Notes: generated from the sequence alone by a model not told the origin. Positions 33,896 through 46,484 are shown, counted from the first letter of the stretch. The stretch: DNA of 64,000 nt from Sanghuangporus weigelae (GCA_033182465.1 CP137326.1:2139501-2203500), one strand, 5' to 3'. Numbers and translations are program-made.

Positions 33896-35604
33896 TCATG
33901 CTTCTCCGTCGTCACCATTAATTCCCGATTCGCTCGCCCTGCGTTCATCCAAGTTAGGATAAGGTGACACGGAAATAATGTAATGATCTACCTTTGAGGA
34001 TGCGCCGGTTCAGCAAAGTCAATATCACTTATCGTCCTAGATGGTGACCTGTAGCTTGTCCCTTCGTTCTGACCTCGTTCTCCAGCTTCTTTCAAGTTGA
34101 ATAGCATCCGGCTGCCGAGGATGGTAAGGAGAGCCGGATTTCCGAGGGCATTGAGGATAGCTGAAAGGAATATATTCGAGACTTCCACCCTGAACTCAAG
34201 AATGTCAAATATGCAACAGGCGATTACCCTGGGAAAGTCGATCATCAATCTAGTCCTCGGAAGTGAACTAGAGCTTACAACATAAAATATAAGACTTGGT
34301 CTCGTATGAGAACCTTGACAGGCATGAACCTCTTGAAACCAGCAAACATCTTCCAGTATTCAGCTGCCTTGTAGAGAGCAAGGATCATAAGGATTGCTCC
34401 GCATGTCATCGGGACCATCCTGGTACGGAGTGAGTGCCTGATTACAGTACACCTCCTTACTCACCAGTCGACCATCCCCAATTGCCAAGGAGGATTGTTG
34501 TCATATCCACAGATCGTCACATTTTTGGCAAGACCACCGACAGCGACTGAAGTCGATGTGAGCATTTCTGCGAACGGGAAGGCATTGAACTCACTATGCT
34601 CTATAACGCCCAGATAGATCATCAATGATAACTTGAAGACTGCCTCCAGCATTAACAATATAGTGAGGCACACAGACAATCGGGCGTCTAAACAGAATTG
34701 AGCACGCTTCCCCGCCAACATAACTACCTACCTTGTGAATAGAGCGCAAGTACTCGGATCATAAGGATGTCTGCGAAACCGATGAGGCGTTAGACCGGAC
34801 GCAATCTCTGACGACTTACAGTCGATTGAAATGATTGTCACCCAGTCTGATTGGTCGTCAGCGATGTTTTTGAGAAACTCGTTGTATGCTCACTGGCAGT
34901 ATTTGTCGTCCATTGGGCAAAATTACCTGACCCAAAGTTATTCCGTTGATTCACGCATCATTTAGACTCGACCACTCACACCTGAATCGAAGAAATATTA
35001 GACGAAAGGCTCGAAGAAATCAGACAAACTTACAGTGCAATATCTACGCCGTATTCATTCCCTTCAGTACCAGAAATGATCAGTTTTGTTGAAACACGTA
35101 TGAGTAAGATGGATTTCACAAAGAAGATTTACAACCGATCCAAAGATGCCAACGTATCGATTCTGTGATGACCGTTCAACGGACATATCACTCGCGCCAA
35201 TTTGTACATACCAGAAAATAGACATAGTCGACCGCTCTTTGAGGGACCTTCTGTGTAAGCATAATAGTTAATTTAAACTCCAGATAAGAGACAAAATGCT
35301 GAGCTACCCAGAAGTACTTCGCCTGAAAGTTGAATAGACTCCTGAGAACGTCATAATGGTCTAGACGGGTATAATACTCACCTCCTTATCGAGCGTAATG
35401 ACTTTCGATACGGTCAGTATCGGTGCAGATACATTGAGCTGTGAACTCACGGGCGTCGTAGACTAAGACGGTGACGATTGCTACTTGAAAGTACTGCTCG
35501 AGGGCTAGTTCAGAAACCGAAAAAGGGACCTCATTAGGGTCTATAGGTTCAACCTCTGATCGAACAGAAAGGAACCTGAGAGGGTGACTTGTGGGGATAG
35601 ACAT
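33896..35604 (-). CDS. DUF6533 membrane protein, copy 6
   Basis: Start 35604 (MSIPTSHPLRFLSVRSEVEPIDPNEV), stop 33896 (tail GINGDDGEA). Exons 1-5 and 7-14 match copy 5 in phase. The cassette exon 6 (near 34985-35031) is one base short, which breaks the frame if it is included but not if it is skipped. Substitutions in the helix 5-6 loop (MFAGFKRFMPVK) are conservative. Its upstream region has no AKR fragment, so it has lost part of the unit. Confidence 0.75.
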
Positions 35605-36122
35605 GAGCTAGGAACGACGGAGGGCTGGTAAGGAACTGGACGTTTTAAGCACGCTTTTGTCATTTATACGCACGCAAAGGATTCACTGATATTTTGGTCT
35701 CCCGTCGCATCTCGTTCGATCATACGAGCGCAACCTGAACACTGTCGAAGTCTGAGACAGCACCTCCACCATTCACCGCCTGATGGAGATCAGATTCTGC
35801 TTGTCATTTTTTACTAAGATGCTGCCTACGGAGTGCATGTGAATGTAAGAGACAACAGTGCATGATCAGAAACTACCAGCACAAAGAGTGCCCGGTTAAC
35901 TATAGTTGCAACGGGTATATCAAACAATTGCTGACCTGCAACAACCAAACTCAGTATCTTGGCCTCGGAGGTGACCTCAGAAATGTTCGAACGAGCAGCG
36001 CCAAACAATGCCTTCGTTCCAACAGAAGAGACGAATCGAAAACCGCTACTTTCTCTCGCTTGACGTGGATAAGTGTTGCTGTATATTTCTTCCTTGAGAT
36101 TCTCTGCGACGAGAAAGTATCT
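35605..36122. other. Upstream region of DUF6533 copy 6
   Basis: Promoter of copy 6 (TATA-like GCGTATAAATG on the minus strand near 35661-35672), then sequence without similarity to the AKR fragments. It ends at the TATCT target duplication of copia element 2. Confidence 0.4.
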
Positions 36123-36442
36123 TGTTGAAATTCGAGTGTTCTATATGTGCGACTCGACCTTTTCCTTCCGATCTCCACTTTCTTAGAATAGTTTTTTATC
36201 GATCACATGGAGTTTCCTTTACATTTTCTTTCCCTCGTCTATTATGTCACGCGTGGCTGACACAGCCTATATCAACATCTACTGCGCATGCCACTCACCT
36301 CAGTCGTTCACTGCTACTACGACTGAGGTGAGTCACATTTCTTTCTTGCTTTATTCTTTTTATTCACTATACCGTGCATGTAGAATTACAAAAGGTGAAT
36401 ACACAGAGTCATTCACTGCTACTACGACTGAGAATTACAAAA
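36123..36442 (+). repeat. 5' LTR of copia element 2
   Basis: Begins TGTTGAAATTC, ends GAATTACAAAA. Holds a 14-bp perfect stem (36293..36306 with 36320..36333) and a partial direct repeat of the TTCACTGCTACTACGACTGA segment near its end. Confidence 0.9.
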
Positions 36443-37579
36443 GGTTATGAGCCTTGGTGCTTATTGATCATTTGCGTTATTTGCTTTCATCAGCCGTTTG
36501 AGTTTACTGTGCATGACCACTACCAGAGGTCAGAGACGACGTGACCATAACAAACTCGGTTGGCTCGATCTCGATCCCTGGAACAGTAATACGGCTCCGG
36601 ACATTGACAATCACCAAGTGGTTGAACCGCCAGAAGAACAACCTCTGTCATCAATTTTTGGCAATAGCCTGCTTTCTTCTTTACCCAGCTCTGCCAGTAT
36701 GCCCCCATCTCGATCTCAAAGCCGTGATACTAGAGCCAGAAGTCACAGTATTCGTCCACTTACCGTCAGCCATTCAAACCAGCCGACCACTTCCGACAAT
36801 GAAACTGCGGCTGGAGAGCCCTACACCTCCAATGCCATACGTTAGCCGCTCGAAAGGTGTATATCCTCTCCTCAACCACTCGAACATCAAATTTCATCAC
36901 CTCAGCCCCTTGAACGTCGAATTTCTTCACCTCACCCGCTTGAATGTCATCCTTCCGTGGAAATGGATGACCATTGACGTTCCTCAGGCAAGAAGCCCGA
37001 GGAATACCGCATCAAGGATTTCGACTCTAGCTCTAAACTCAAGGCAGACCGGACAAACTACTTCCTCTGGAAAGACCTTCAAGAGCAAATTCTTTATGGT
37101 AACTGCTGGTACGAACACGTTGACGGGTCTCTTCCCTGTCCGGACAAGAACCTCCAACCCGAGAAGTGGAGACTGTGGCATCAAGTCGACAACCTAGCCA
37201 AGGGTCAGCTCAGTTTCAACATGGATAACGGTCTATACCAGAACCTACGTGGAGGGGTGACCTGCGCTGCTGATCTCTGGAAGAAAGTCGAGGTCCATTT
37301 TGGAACTGAGAACACAATGTCGCAAAATAAGGCAATAATGGAGCTTAGGAACAAGAGGATTGGACTTACCGAAGCAGTCAAGGACCATAACTTTCAGCTG
37401 AGAAAGCTCAAAGCCGATGTTTTAGACTCTGGACTCAATCTTTCCAACAAGGAATGGAGTTCCATCGTAGTTGCATCCTTTGGTGGCCACCCTAAGTGGG
37501 AGATGGTTGCCAATATGGGATCCTTTTTCGCAGATGGCGAGACTATTCTTACTGCGCTCGAACTCCATGATCTCTAGAA

Positions 37580-39070
37580 TGGTCCTCCTACTTCTCCAGC
37601 CCAATCAGCTTTAGCTGCTGTAGCACACACCGCTATTCTGGGCGTCAGCGGTCGAGTATTGTACATACTTCACCAGTGTCCAACACACTGGTGTATCAGC
37701 TGCCTGAGTGACTCTAACAGTCACAAAGGGTGTATACGACTTGATTCGATCCTTCCGAGTGCTCCGCCATACCTTAGGATGCGCCCGAGACTTCGTACAT
37801 ATCTTGGCTCACCCCATTTTACCTTCCATCACACATATGTCACATTCCGAGACCCCAAAGACCCGCTAATACTGCGCAATAGGTGCCACACCATATTTCA
37901 TTGTCCATACTTTGTCACACTACCACTCACCGACCTCCACCTCAGTCATCCAAGCAGATATCGGCACTCCGAAGCCTGGGCCCAGACTCCTGAAGGGACC
38001 CTAGGCCTTTTTATCAGCATTTCACACTGCCAGGGACCGTTCCGACCTGTTTCGAGGTACCCAACGGTCATGTACCTTCATCCTAGATGTTCCACGAGGT
38101 GCGCTCCATTGTTCGGACTTTGCCGAAGTGGCCTCCGAGGTTTGGACTTCCAATCGGAGTTCGCCGATTGGTACATCCGTTCGATCACTCCGTCCAGTTT
38201 GTTCACCGACTTGGGTGTGCGGTTCGGAGGACCCTTCCTAGACAGTTTTCATGTTGTTTCACAGTTCCTTGCAGTCCGTCTGACCCTTATCGCATCAGTT
38301 TCACACTCCTTGCTATGATTTCATCCTGTTTCACAGTTTCCTGTAGTCCACTAGACTTCTGTCTCGTCGGTTTCACGCTCCTTGTTGTGGTTTTATTATG
38401 TTTCACCTCACGTCTTGTCACAATCCTACCCCAGTCCCAGATCAGTTGTTTTGTACATGTTTTGGACCCCCATAGTCTATAAAACCTGTCCAGATGTCGT
38501 AGTTTTCAGATAGCGAATACCAGAGATCTGTTCAGCGCACGCATCTTCTGTTCCAAAGCCTCTCAGACCGTCCCGACTGACTCAGTCATTCATAGAAAGC
38601 TGTAGTACCCACCTTGGGTGTCTCATCTTCCTTGTCTAGACTAGTCCGGACGTCCTGGGGGTGACTTGGATACTCTCAGCTTGTCTTCTTTCTTCGTCGA
38701 CTCATCTCCGAGGTGATCAAGTCGCCAAAGTATTCACTCGGTTCACCGCAGCATGTCCGGATTGGTCTCCCTAGACGACCATTGAGTATCACATCTTGCC
38801 TACGTGTATTCGCTCCCCCTTTTCTTCCCTTTTTAGATAGTTTACACCGACCGTTCTGGCCGGAGGTATTCCGACTATCCACGGTTCCCACAGAGTAGGC
38901 CAGAGTCTCAGTCTATCTCAGGGGAGTCTTCCAGATCCCCCTTCTTTGTTTGGTTTCCCCGATTCATTCTTGCTCGCTCCCTATAGGATTGAATGCCCTA
39001 GCCTGCTAGGATCGCACCTACAGACCTAGTCCGATCATCCACCCACCCTATCGATCTTACACCAAATTTG
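37580..39070. other. Non-coding block inside copia element 2
   Basis: About 1.5 kb between the gag-like and reverse-transcriptase-like parts shows no copia protein similarity. It has two imperfect tandem copies of a roughly 75-85-bp TGTTTCACAGTT...TTTCACRCTCCTTG unit (about 38250-38400) and a TATAAAACC motif near 38478-38486, so it may derive from another repeat. I could not define ends or a target duplication. Confidence 0.4.
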
Positions 39071-39308
39071 CAAATTCCGCCAGCATGACTTGTTACATCG
39101 CCAATACGCTGATACCCAAGACCCTCAAAGACGCGCTTTGTTCCGAACACACAAATGAATGGATCAAAGTGATGCAATACAAGGATAACAAACTCACCGA
39201 GATGAAATGCTGGGAAGTTGTAGAATGCCCACAAGATGAGCATGTCATCAAGGGCATGTGGGTTTTCAACCTAAAGGAGCAAGCTGACGGGTCCCTAGAC
39301 TACCGCGC

Positions 39309-41074
39309 TGTCGGTCGGCGGTGTCGTATCTGAAGGTGCTACAGATGTCCGTCCTACTAAGGGTGCTGAATGTATGAAGGAACCTCCAAAAATGGGATGC
39401 CGACGCTATCAGACTCTCAAAGACCTACTACCCGGCAGGTGCCAGGAACCGTCGGAGACGTAATGGATGGGTCTAAGGATGCCGCTGGATAAAGGGAATA
39501 GAATAACAGGGCCGCCACTCAAAAGGGAGGGATCACAAGAGGCTGCCGACGTGGTATAAACTCGGCCACAGGAAGGTATGAAGTGTATAAGATGAATATA
39601 AAGGATAAAATGGAGTGAGTGGCTGGAGAAGGCGCCGCTGGGTCGTCTGATAGGATGCCTGGGTCGTCGGATGGCCGCCGACGTCGAATAGAGGGGTGCC
39701 GGACTGAGGGGGAGGCCGCAGGAATCCGCCGCAGTAGCGTAAACGCGATAGATGAAAGGAAAAGACCGTATAAGATCAATATATGGGATAAACTGGAGTG
39801 AAAGGCTGGAAAGGATGCCGAAGGGGAGTCTGATGAGAAGCCTGGGTCGCCGAAGGGTCGCCGACGTCGAATAGAGGGGCGCCGGATCACTGAACGTCAG
39901 AGCAGCAGAGGCGTACCGGAGGCGGCGAAGGCAAGTAGAATGTGGAGTCAAACAAGAGGAGATGTCAAGGATAGTATATAGTCAAGGGGGAGGCTCAGTA
40001 CATGAGGGGAGACTCAGAGTGAGGGATATCTCGAACTCTGGTGCTCGGTCTGGTACATGCTCTTGGAATCCTTGCTAGGCTTGGAATCCTTTTGTCTACA
40101 AGCTAGTATAAGCTCTATATATACTCTACTGCTGTCGCCGACACATCCTACTGTCTGACAACATCTCCTGAGTCATCTGGGTCGCCAAGGGCCGCTGCCG
40201 GAGCGCCCAGGTGAAATCTGAGAGCAGCAACGTGAGGGGGGCGTCCAATAGTATGGAATATCGAGTATCTGCAATAATACGGGCGCCAGCGGAGTTGGGC
40301 TTGGCGGCGCGAGTCGGTGGCTTGGCACGCCGATGTACCACATGCCTACCTTCCATACATGGTCTAATGGGGGCCGCCGCATTGGGGGGAAGTCGGGAAA
40401 CATCGGAACCGATGATCGGAGGCTGATATCGCGTATATGAGACAAAGGGCGCATCAGCCGATGTCCCTGAGGTGTCTGATGCATCGGCGGCACTCAATAC
40501 AGAGTGTGGGCGATCCCTAGTGACTAATATGAGTGGCCGGAGCGGCAGTGCTGTGGGGGACTGCCGGACTGGTGGCAGATACATCGTAATGAGGCATGTA
40601 AGCACATATAACAATATATAGCTCCCTAGACAATGGGGGACTGCTTGGTAAGCTGTAGGAGGCGTCGGCGAGGGTACCTGAGGATGTCTGAGTGTCCGCC
40701 GCATTGATCGGCGCCAAGGGGGGCCGACTCGGAGGCATCCAGAGTCGCCGCACGGCTGTACGTATGGTAAATCATAAGATCGGCGGCACGTAGTCACTGA
40801 GGGATGTGTCCTATAGTGCCTGGTGCTGGGTAGGAGCTGTCGGCGGACCTGTCTGAGTGTCAGGGAGCCATCGGCGGATCGATTTGGGTCATAGGAGGGC
40901 GCCGCAGTACAGTACGTGTGCTGGAATTAATGGATATGTGCTCAAATGATGTCCCGAGTGCAATAGGAGTGTGCCCTCACACTCTCAGGTGTCGGCAGTG
41001 CTGGGATATGGTATCTGCAGTAAGAGGGAGCCATAGTATGAGTGTACTGGCACAGGAGGAGCCAGTGCGCTACA
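39309..41074. mobile_element. Nested 1.77-kb insertion in copia element 2
   Basis: G+C-rich block that interrupts the reverse-transcriptase region. It starts TGTCGGTCGG and ends GCTACA, flanked by GCGC (or GCGCT) duplications at 39305..39308 and 41075..41078. TG...CA ends with a 4-5-bp duplication suggest a solo LTR or short non-autonomous LTR element. Contains a roughly 180-bp imperfect tandem duplication marked by CCGACGTCGAATAGAGGGG near 39680 and 39860. Family unknown. Confidence 0.65.
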
Positions 41075-42445
41075 GCGCTCGCTGGGTCGCTCGAGGCAAT
41101 ACTCAAATCCCAGGACTGGAATTCGGAGAGACATTTGCCACTTCTGGTGACTTCATCACCGCAAAAATTGTCATAGCTCTTTCTGCCGACTCCAGTGCAA
41201 ATCTTGTCACTATCGACATAACCTCCACATACCTCAACAGCCCTCTTGATGAGACTATCCTTGTTGAATACCCCACTGGTTTTGACGTCCTCGGCTTTTG
41301 TCACCCCATTTGTCAACTTTCTAAAGCATTATATGGCCTTAAGCAAGGAGCTAGAGCTTGGTCTGAACACTTCTCACTCAAACTAGGTGAACTTGACTAT
41401 AAAAAGTGCGTCACTGCTCCAAGTGTTTATGTTTGTGCAGATAACAAGAGGGAGACGATAATCGCAACTCACGTCGACAATTGCAACACAAAGTGCACTA
41501 CGTTCTCTGGTGAACCATTGGCCGAGACATTTCACCTTAAAAATGGAATTGGACAGTACTTCGATTTCAAGGAGAAAGACTCTTCAATTGAAAACGTCAT
41601 TTTAGGAATGAATGTCCACCACATCCAAGATCAAGAGATCGTCAAACTTATGGTCAGGCAGAAGATTGAACACACACTCAAAAGATACGGACTCAGCGAT
41701 GCTCCAACTGTCAAGACCCCCATGGCCGTCATGGCTCTTACTGTTTTCGATCGGGATGAAGGAGAATGTTTCAAGAATCCTCCTTGGCCTTATGCACAAC
41801 TAGTCGGAGAATTACTTTGGATGGCTACGATTCTTAGAATCGACATTGCATTCGCTGCAAATGCTCTTGCTAGGTACATGCACAAACCAGGAAGAGTACA
41901 CTGGATAGTTGCTCGACGTGTTCTTCAGTATCTCAATGGTACTAAGAATCTAGGTCTAGTATATCACTTTGATGGCTCAGAAACTCCTGTCGCCTTCTCG
42001 GACTCTGACTGGGGTGGCGATCTCTCTGATAGGAAGTCTACCACTGGTTTTCTAATCATGCTCAAAGGTGGGCCTGTTGCTTGGAAATCTCGTAAACAAT
42101 CTGTGGTCGCAAAATCTACTGCTGAAGCTGAGTACATCGCATTGTCTGCATGCGCTCAAGAAGCAATTTGGTTTCAACACTTTTTTTCAAGAACCATTCC
42201 TCATCTATGCGGACAACCAACCTGCTCTTCAAATGACCGAAAACCCAGTGTACCTTTCCAAAACCAAGCACATAGATATTCCGATCCACCACATATGAGA
42301 CGAAGTCCAGAAAGAGCGTATCAAACTAATCCATGTCCCAGGAAATGAAAATCCAGCAGATATTCTCACCAAGCCACTCGCAGCGGAGAAACATCAGCAC
42401 TGTCTGGCCCTCCTTGGGATGAAGTGATGCCTCGTCGAGGGGGAG

Positions 42446-42765
42446 TGTTGAAATTCGAGTGTTCTATATGTGCGACTCGACCTTTTCCTTCCGATCTCCA
42501 CTTTCTTAGAATAGTTTTTTATTGATCACATGGAGTTTCCTTTACATTTTCTTTCCCTCGTCTATTATGTCATGCGTGGCTGACACAGCCTATATCAACA
42601 TCTACTGCGCATGCCACTCACCTCAGTCGTTCACTGCTACTACGACTGAGGTGAGTCACATTTCTTTCTTGCTTTATTCTTTTTATTCACTATACCGTAC
42701 ATGTAGAATTACAAAAGGTGAATACACAGAGTCATTCACTGCTACTACGACTGAGAATTACAAAA
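42446..42765 (+). repeat. 3' LTR of copia element 2
   Basis: Partner of 36123..36442; the few differences are all transitions. Same internal 14-bp stem. Confidence 0.9.
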
Positions 42766-42770
42766 TATCT

Positions 42771-42989
42771 CAATCTCCCGCGCAACTCGTGATGCATCTC
42801 AGTTTCTCAGCTCCTCGCTTTAGATGAGCTCATTTTGTCTTCGAAGATTCAAAATGCCATTCACGAAGGAATGTACTGGTAGTCCAGTCTCATACATACT
42901 GTATTTGTATGTACTTCCCTATCTCATTTTCGTTAGGTTTTTCATGGAAGTCGATTTAAGTCCCCGAGCTTACATAGTTACTTTTCTCT
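42771..42989. other. Short stretch right of copia element 2
   Basis: Sequence continuing from the copia target site into remnant B6; no similarity to other units recognised, no gene seen. Confidence 0.3.
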
Positions 42990-43195
42990 TTTGAATTAGT
43001 ACAAATTGAGTACTTGCTTATTTTGTGCCACTTCACTCATCAGGCGACCATCCTCAATTGTCAGGGGGTTCTGCCATTGAATTCATGGACTGTCACATCC
43101 TTGGGAAGACCGCAGCACAGTCATAAGTCGCGACCACATATATCGGTTCAAACAACTCTTCCCGACCTCAGACGAGATGAACGTCTTTCCTCGTG
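42990..43195 (-). pseudogene. DUF6533 remnant B6
   Basis: Only the loop-exon part (PW..-equivalent, near 43040-43080) and neighbouring intron sequence remain, next to the copia insertion. It is the shortest B remnant. Confidence 0.5.
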
Positions 43196-43400
43196 TATGA
43201 CCACACGCCTGGGGATGGCACGATTGACGAGGCCAATTAGGGGCTCGTTCGAGCGCAGGCTATCTTCAAGGCTTAGTAGTGTTAACTTCATACCTATTCT
43301 TCCCACTCACCATCTCCTCAACCATGCGCTACGCGGGTACATGGAACAGAAACGTTTCTTCAGAACATCTATGGCCATCAGTGAGTTGGCGAGCCGGTAA
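43195..43400. repeat. Module Y, unit 6-7
   Basis: Shortened copy, plus frame GTIDEAN-like near 43215-43240; the intron-like part is truncated. Confidence 0.35.
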
Positions 43401-43707
43401 GGACTGGTCCCGCGCGCGCAACTGGATGAGTCGGAAAGCACCGCCGCGGATCACGACTTGTTGATCCAGCAACGAAGACTTTCGAGCGCAACTCACAACA
43501 ACTTGAGGCTCAAGAAACATAGCCGTTCGGCGAATCAACCGCAAGCACTCCGCATCGTGTATTACTGTAACATAAATAAATATGCAGTCGCAACATATCA
43601 TTTCGGCCAAGAGACTTCAGCATAACAGACACAATCTATGCCCAGATCATTTATGAGGACTAACATTCCGTCACCGGTTCCCCGGAAGGCTGATTCGGAT
43701 TCGTAGG

Positions 43708-45423
43708 TCAAGCCTGCCCGTCGTCTCCATCAACTAAAGTTTCGTTCTCCCTGAGTTCATCGAAGTCAGGATAAGGTGGCACTGAAATAATGTAATGATT
43801 TACCATTGAGGACACACAGGCTCATCAAAGTCCATATCGCTTATCGTCCTAGAAGGTACACTGTAGCTTGTCCCTTCGTTCTGACCTCGTTCTCCTGCTT
43901 CTTTCAGGTTGAATAGCATCCGGCTACCGAGGATGGTAAGGAAGGCCGGATTTCCGAAGGCATCTAGGATATCTGAAAGGAATTCGCTCGAGACTAGCAA
44001 TCTGAATTCAAGAATGGCAAATATGCAACAGGCGATCACCCTGAATATACGATCATCAGCCTAGTTAGTTGGTGAAAGTTGTTTAGAGCTTACAGCATAA
44101 AATACAAAACCTGGTCTCGTAAAAGAACCTTGAGAAGCATAAATCCCTTGAATCCAGAATTCAACTTCCAGTATTCAGCTGCCTTGTAGAGAGCAAGGAT
44201 CATGAGAATTGCCCCGTATATCATCGGAATCACCCTGGTACGGTTTGAGTGCCGGTTCACATAACACCAAGTCACTCACCAGTCAACTATCCCCAATTGC
44301 CAAGGAGGATCGTTGTCATATCCACAGACCGTCACATTCTTAGCAAGACCATGGACAGCGTCTCAAGTCGATATTAGTAATTATGCGTCCGGAATGACGT
44401 TGAACTCACTATGCTGTATATCGTCCAGATAGATCATCAATACTAGCTTAAAGACTGCCTCCAGCATTAACAATAGGTTGAGGCATATAGACAATCGAGT
44501 ATCTAAATATAAATCAGCACGCTTCCTCGCTGGCTAACATAGTAACCTACCTTGTGAATAGAGCGCAAGTACTCGGATCATAAGGATGTCTGCGAAGACG
44601 GTGAGTTAGTAAGCTGGAGACAAGCTTTCGTGACGCACAGTCGATCGAAATGATTGTCACCCAGTCTGATTGCTCGTCAGCGATAGTTTTGGAAAAAACC
44701 CTTGTACACTCACTGGCACTATTTGTCGTCCAATACGCGAAGTTACCTGACCTCAAGTTATTCCGTCGATTCACACATCATTAAGACTCAGCTGCTTACA
44801 CCTGGAATGAAGAAAATATTAGACGAAAGGCGCGAGGGAATCAGATAACTGACGTTACAATATCTACGCCGTATACATCCCCTTCAGCATCAGAAGTGAT
44901 CAGTTGTATTGAAACACATATGAGTAAAATGGATTTCACAAAACAGAAATGCGACCGATCCGAAGATACCAATGTATCGATTCTGTGATAATCGCTCAAC
45001 GGACATATCACTCGCGCCAAGTTGTACATACCAGAAAATAGACATAGTCGATCGCTCTTTGAGGGACCTTCTGTAGTAAGCATAATAGTCGATTTAAATT
45101 CCAGATGAGAGACAAAGATATATCTACCCAAAAGTACTTCGCCTGAAGATTGAATAGGCTCCTGAGAATGAGGTGTTGTCTAGAGAGGCATAATGCTCAC
45201 CTCCTTATCGAGCGTAATGACTTTCGATACGATCATCATAGGTGCAGATAAACCAAGCAAGAAGCTCACGAGCATCGTAGACCAAGACGGTGACAGTTGC
45301 TACTTGAAAGTACTGATCGATGGTTGATTCAGAGACCCAGAGAGGGACCTGACTAGGATCTATAGGTTCAACCTCCGATCGAACTGAAAGGACTCCGAGA
45401 TGATGGCTAGTGGAATTAGTCAT
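43708..45423 (-). CDS. DUF6533 membrane protein, copy 7
   Basis: Identical to copy 2 over 43947..46401 but without the MITE. Exons followed: 45270..45423, 45201..45220, 45128..45142, 45032..45070, 44950..44992, exons 7-8, 44551..44589, 44410..44502, 44280..44361, 44094..44234, 43804..44040, 43708..43750. Ends VDGDDGQA. Exon 6 is one base short, which would cause a stop; skipping it gives a continuous product with the junction cysteine. The loop intron between helices 4 and 5 has diverged but keeps GTGAGT and AG. Confidence 0.75.
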
Positions 45424-46401
45424 GAGCTAGGAATGAGGGGAGGGGGCGGGGGGGAGGGGCTGGTGGGAAGTGGTCGTCTTGCGTGCCCTTCTGTCGTTAA
45501 TATGCCCGAAGAAAAAGCCAAATTAAGCTTAAGTGCGAGCGATGCCCGGAAATGAAACACTGATATTTTTGTCCTCCTATCACACCTCGTTTGATTGTAC
45601 GGAAAAAGCTGGAGCACCGTCGAAGCCCGAACCAGAACTTCCAGCATTCATCACCTGGAAGGAATCAGATTCCGTTTGGTCTACATTGTTCTGCTGAGAT
45701 GCTGCCTCGTAGGGACTGTGCGGATATAACAGACGATGTCGCATTGAGGATCATCAGCACAAAGAGCTGGCTACTTACTCCTGAATTGTCTAACCATAAG
45801 CAGTTTAGCTAAGTGAATCTTCAGTAGAAACTTTTTCCCTCAGAGGTGATTTTCTGGTGGATGCCTTCACGGCGGTGCCCTGCGACGATTCCGCCAACTT
45901 AAAGAGGATCTGGTTCGGTACCATAGAAGGACATCGAAACTGCGCTAGCTTGCCAAACACAACGCTTTTAGCTTTGAGGATATTTTACAGTTCGAAACAA
46001 GCGGATGGAATCACGTACTTGCTCCACGACAGGCTTCTCGAACGAAGACTAGGATAGTACTGATGACATCTCTGGGTATTCCCTATTCATACCGAATGCA
46101 ACGTCTTAACCCCTTCTTCTTAGATCTGGCATCACCTTCCACATCTGTTTCAAGTCGCCTATGCGATCCTAATGGATAGATTCCTGAATAGGCAACAGTT
46201 TGGTCTAGTTAGCGGTCTCGTTAAGCTCAGGTGACGGGCATCGTTGATTGTTTCTCGTCGAGTCGTATCATGGGTGCAGCACACATTGCCGCTGGAACCG
46301 ATTGAAGAAGTGGTCTGTCGTAGCATTTGACAGACAGAGAGATGCGGATGCACAAGGACAGTAGTTGTTGTGTTAACGTGTAGACTGTGACATATCTGTC
46401 A
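43947..46401. repeat. 2455-bp tract identical to 8803..11257
   Basis: Partner of the tract in unit 2. Flanking sequence on both sides shows the usual between-unit divergence. Confidence 0.85.
45785..46240 (-). pseudogene. AKR fragment, unit 7
   Basis: Lies inside the identical tract and so equals the unit 2 fragment, including all its frame breaks. Confidence 0.7.
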
Positions 46402-46413
46402 TGGTCCTCGTCT

Positions 46414-46429
46414 TGGTTAGGTTAGGGTT
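46414..46429 (+). other. Telomere-like 16-nt insertion
   Basis: TGGTTAGGTTAGGGTT is present here and absent at the equivalent place in unit 2 (CGTCT^ACGTC near 11270), 12 nt beyond the end of the identical tract. It contains TTAGGTTAGGGTTA, close to the TTAGGG telomere repeat of basidiomycetes. Confidence 0.6.
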
Positions 46430-46484
46430 ACGTCAACACCCAACTCATCATCGGGCTCAATTCCTTTACATATCATTTGAGATT

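Larger units (their letters stand above)
36123..42765 (+). mobile_element. Ty1/copia LTR retrotransposon 2, broken
   Basis: 320-bp LTRs (36123..36442 and 42446..42765) differ at about three positions, i.e. about 1 percent, so it is older than element 1 but still recent. Target duplication TATCT at 36118..36122 and 42766..42770. The same initiator-tRNA-type primer site follows the 5' LTR at 36443. Gag-like coding (about 36500-37580) and reverse transcriptase/RNase H coding (about 39085-39305 and 41075-42425) are recognisable. The element is broken in several places and contains foreign blocks, including the nested insertion at 39309..41074. Confidence 0.92.

Noticed and set aside
37659-38482. 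Open frames of 219 and 131 codons on the plus strand
   Set aside because: Overlapping each other in the non-coding block of copia element 2 and spanning its tandem repeats; translated product is low-complexity with no motif.
39409-40797. Open frames of 180 and 223 codons on the minus strand
   Set aside because: They lie inside the nested GC-rich insertion, are rich in P, R, S and L with overlapping frames on other registers, and contain no domain; long frames are expected by chance at this composition.
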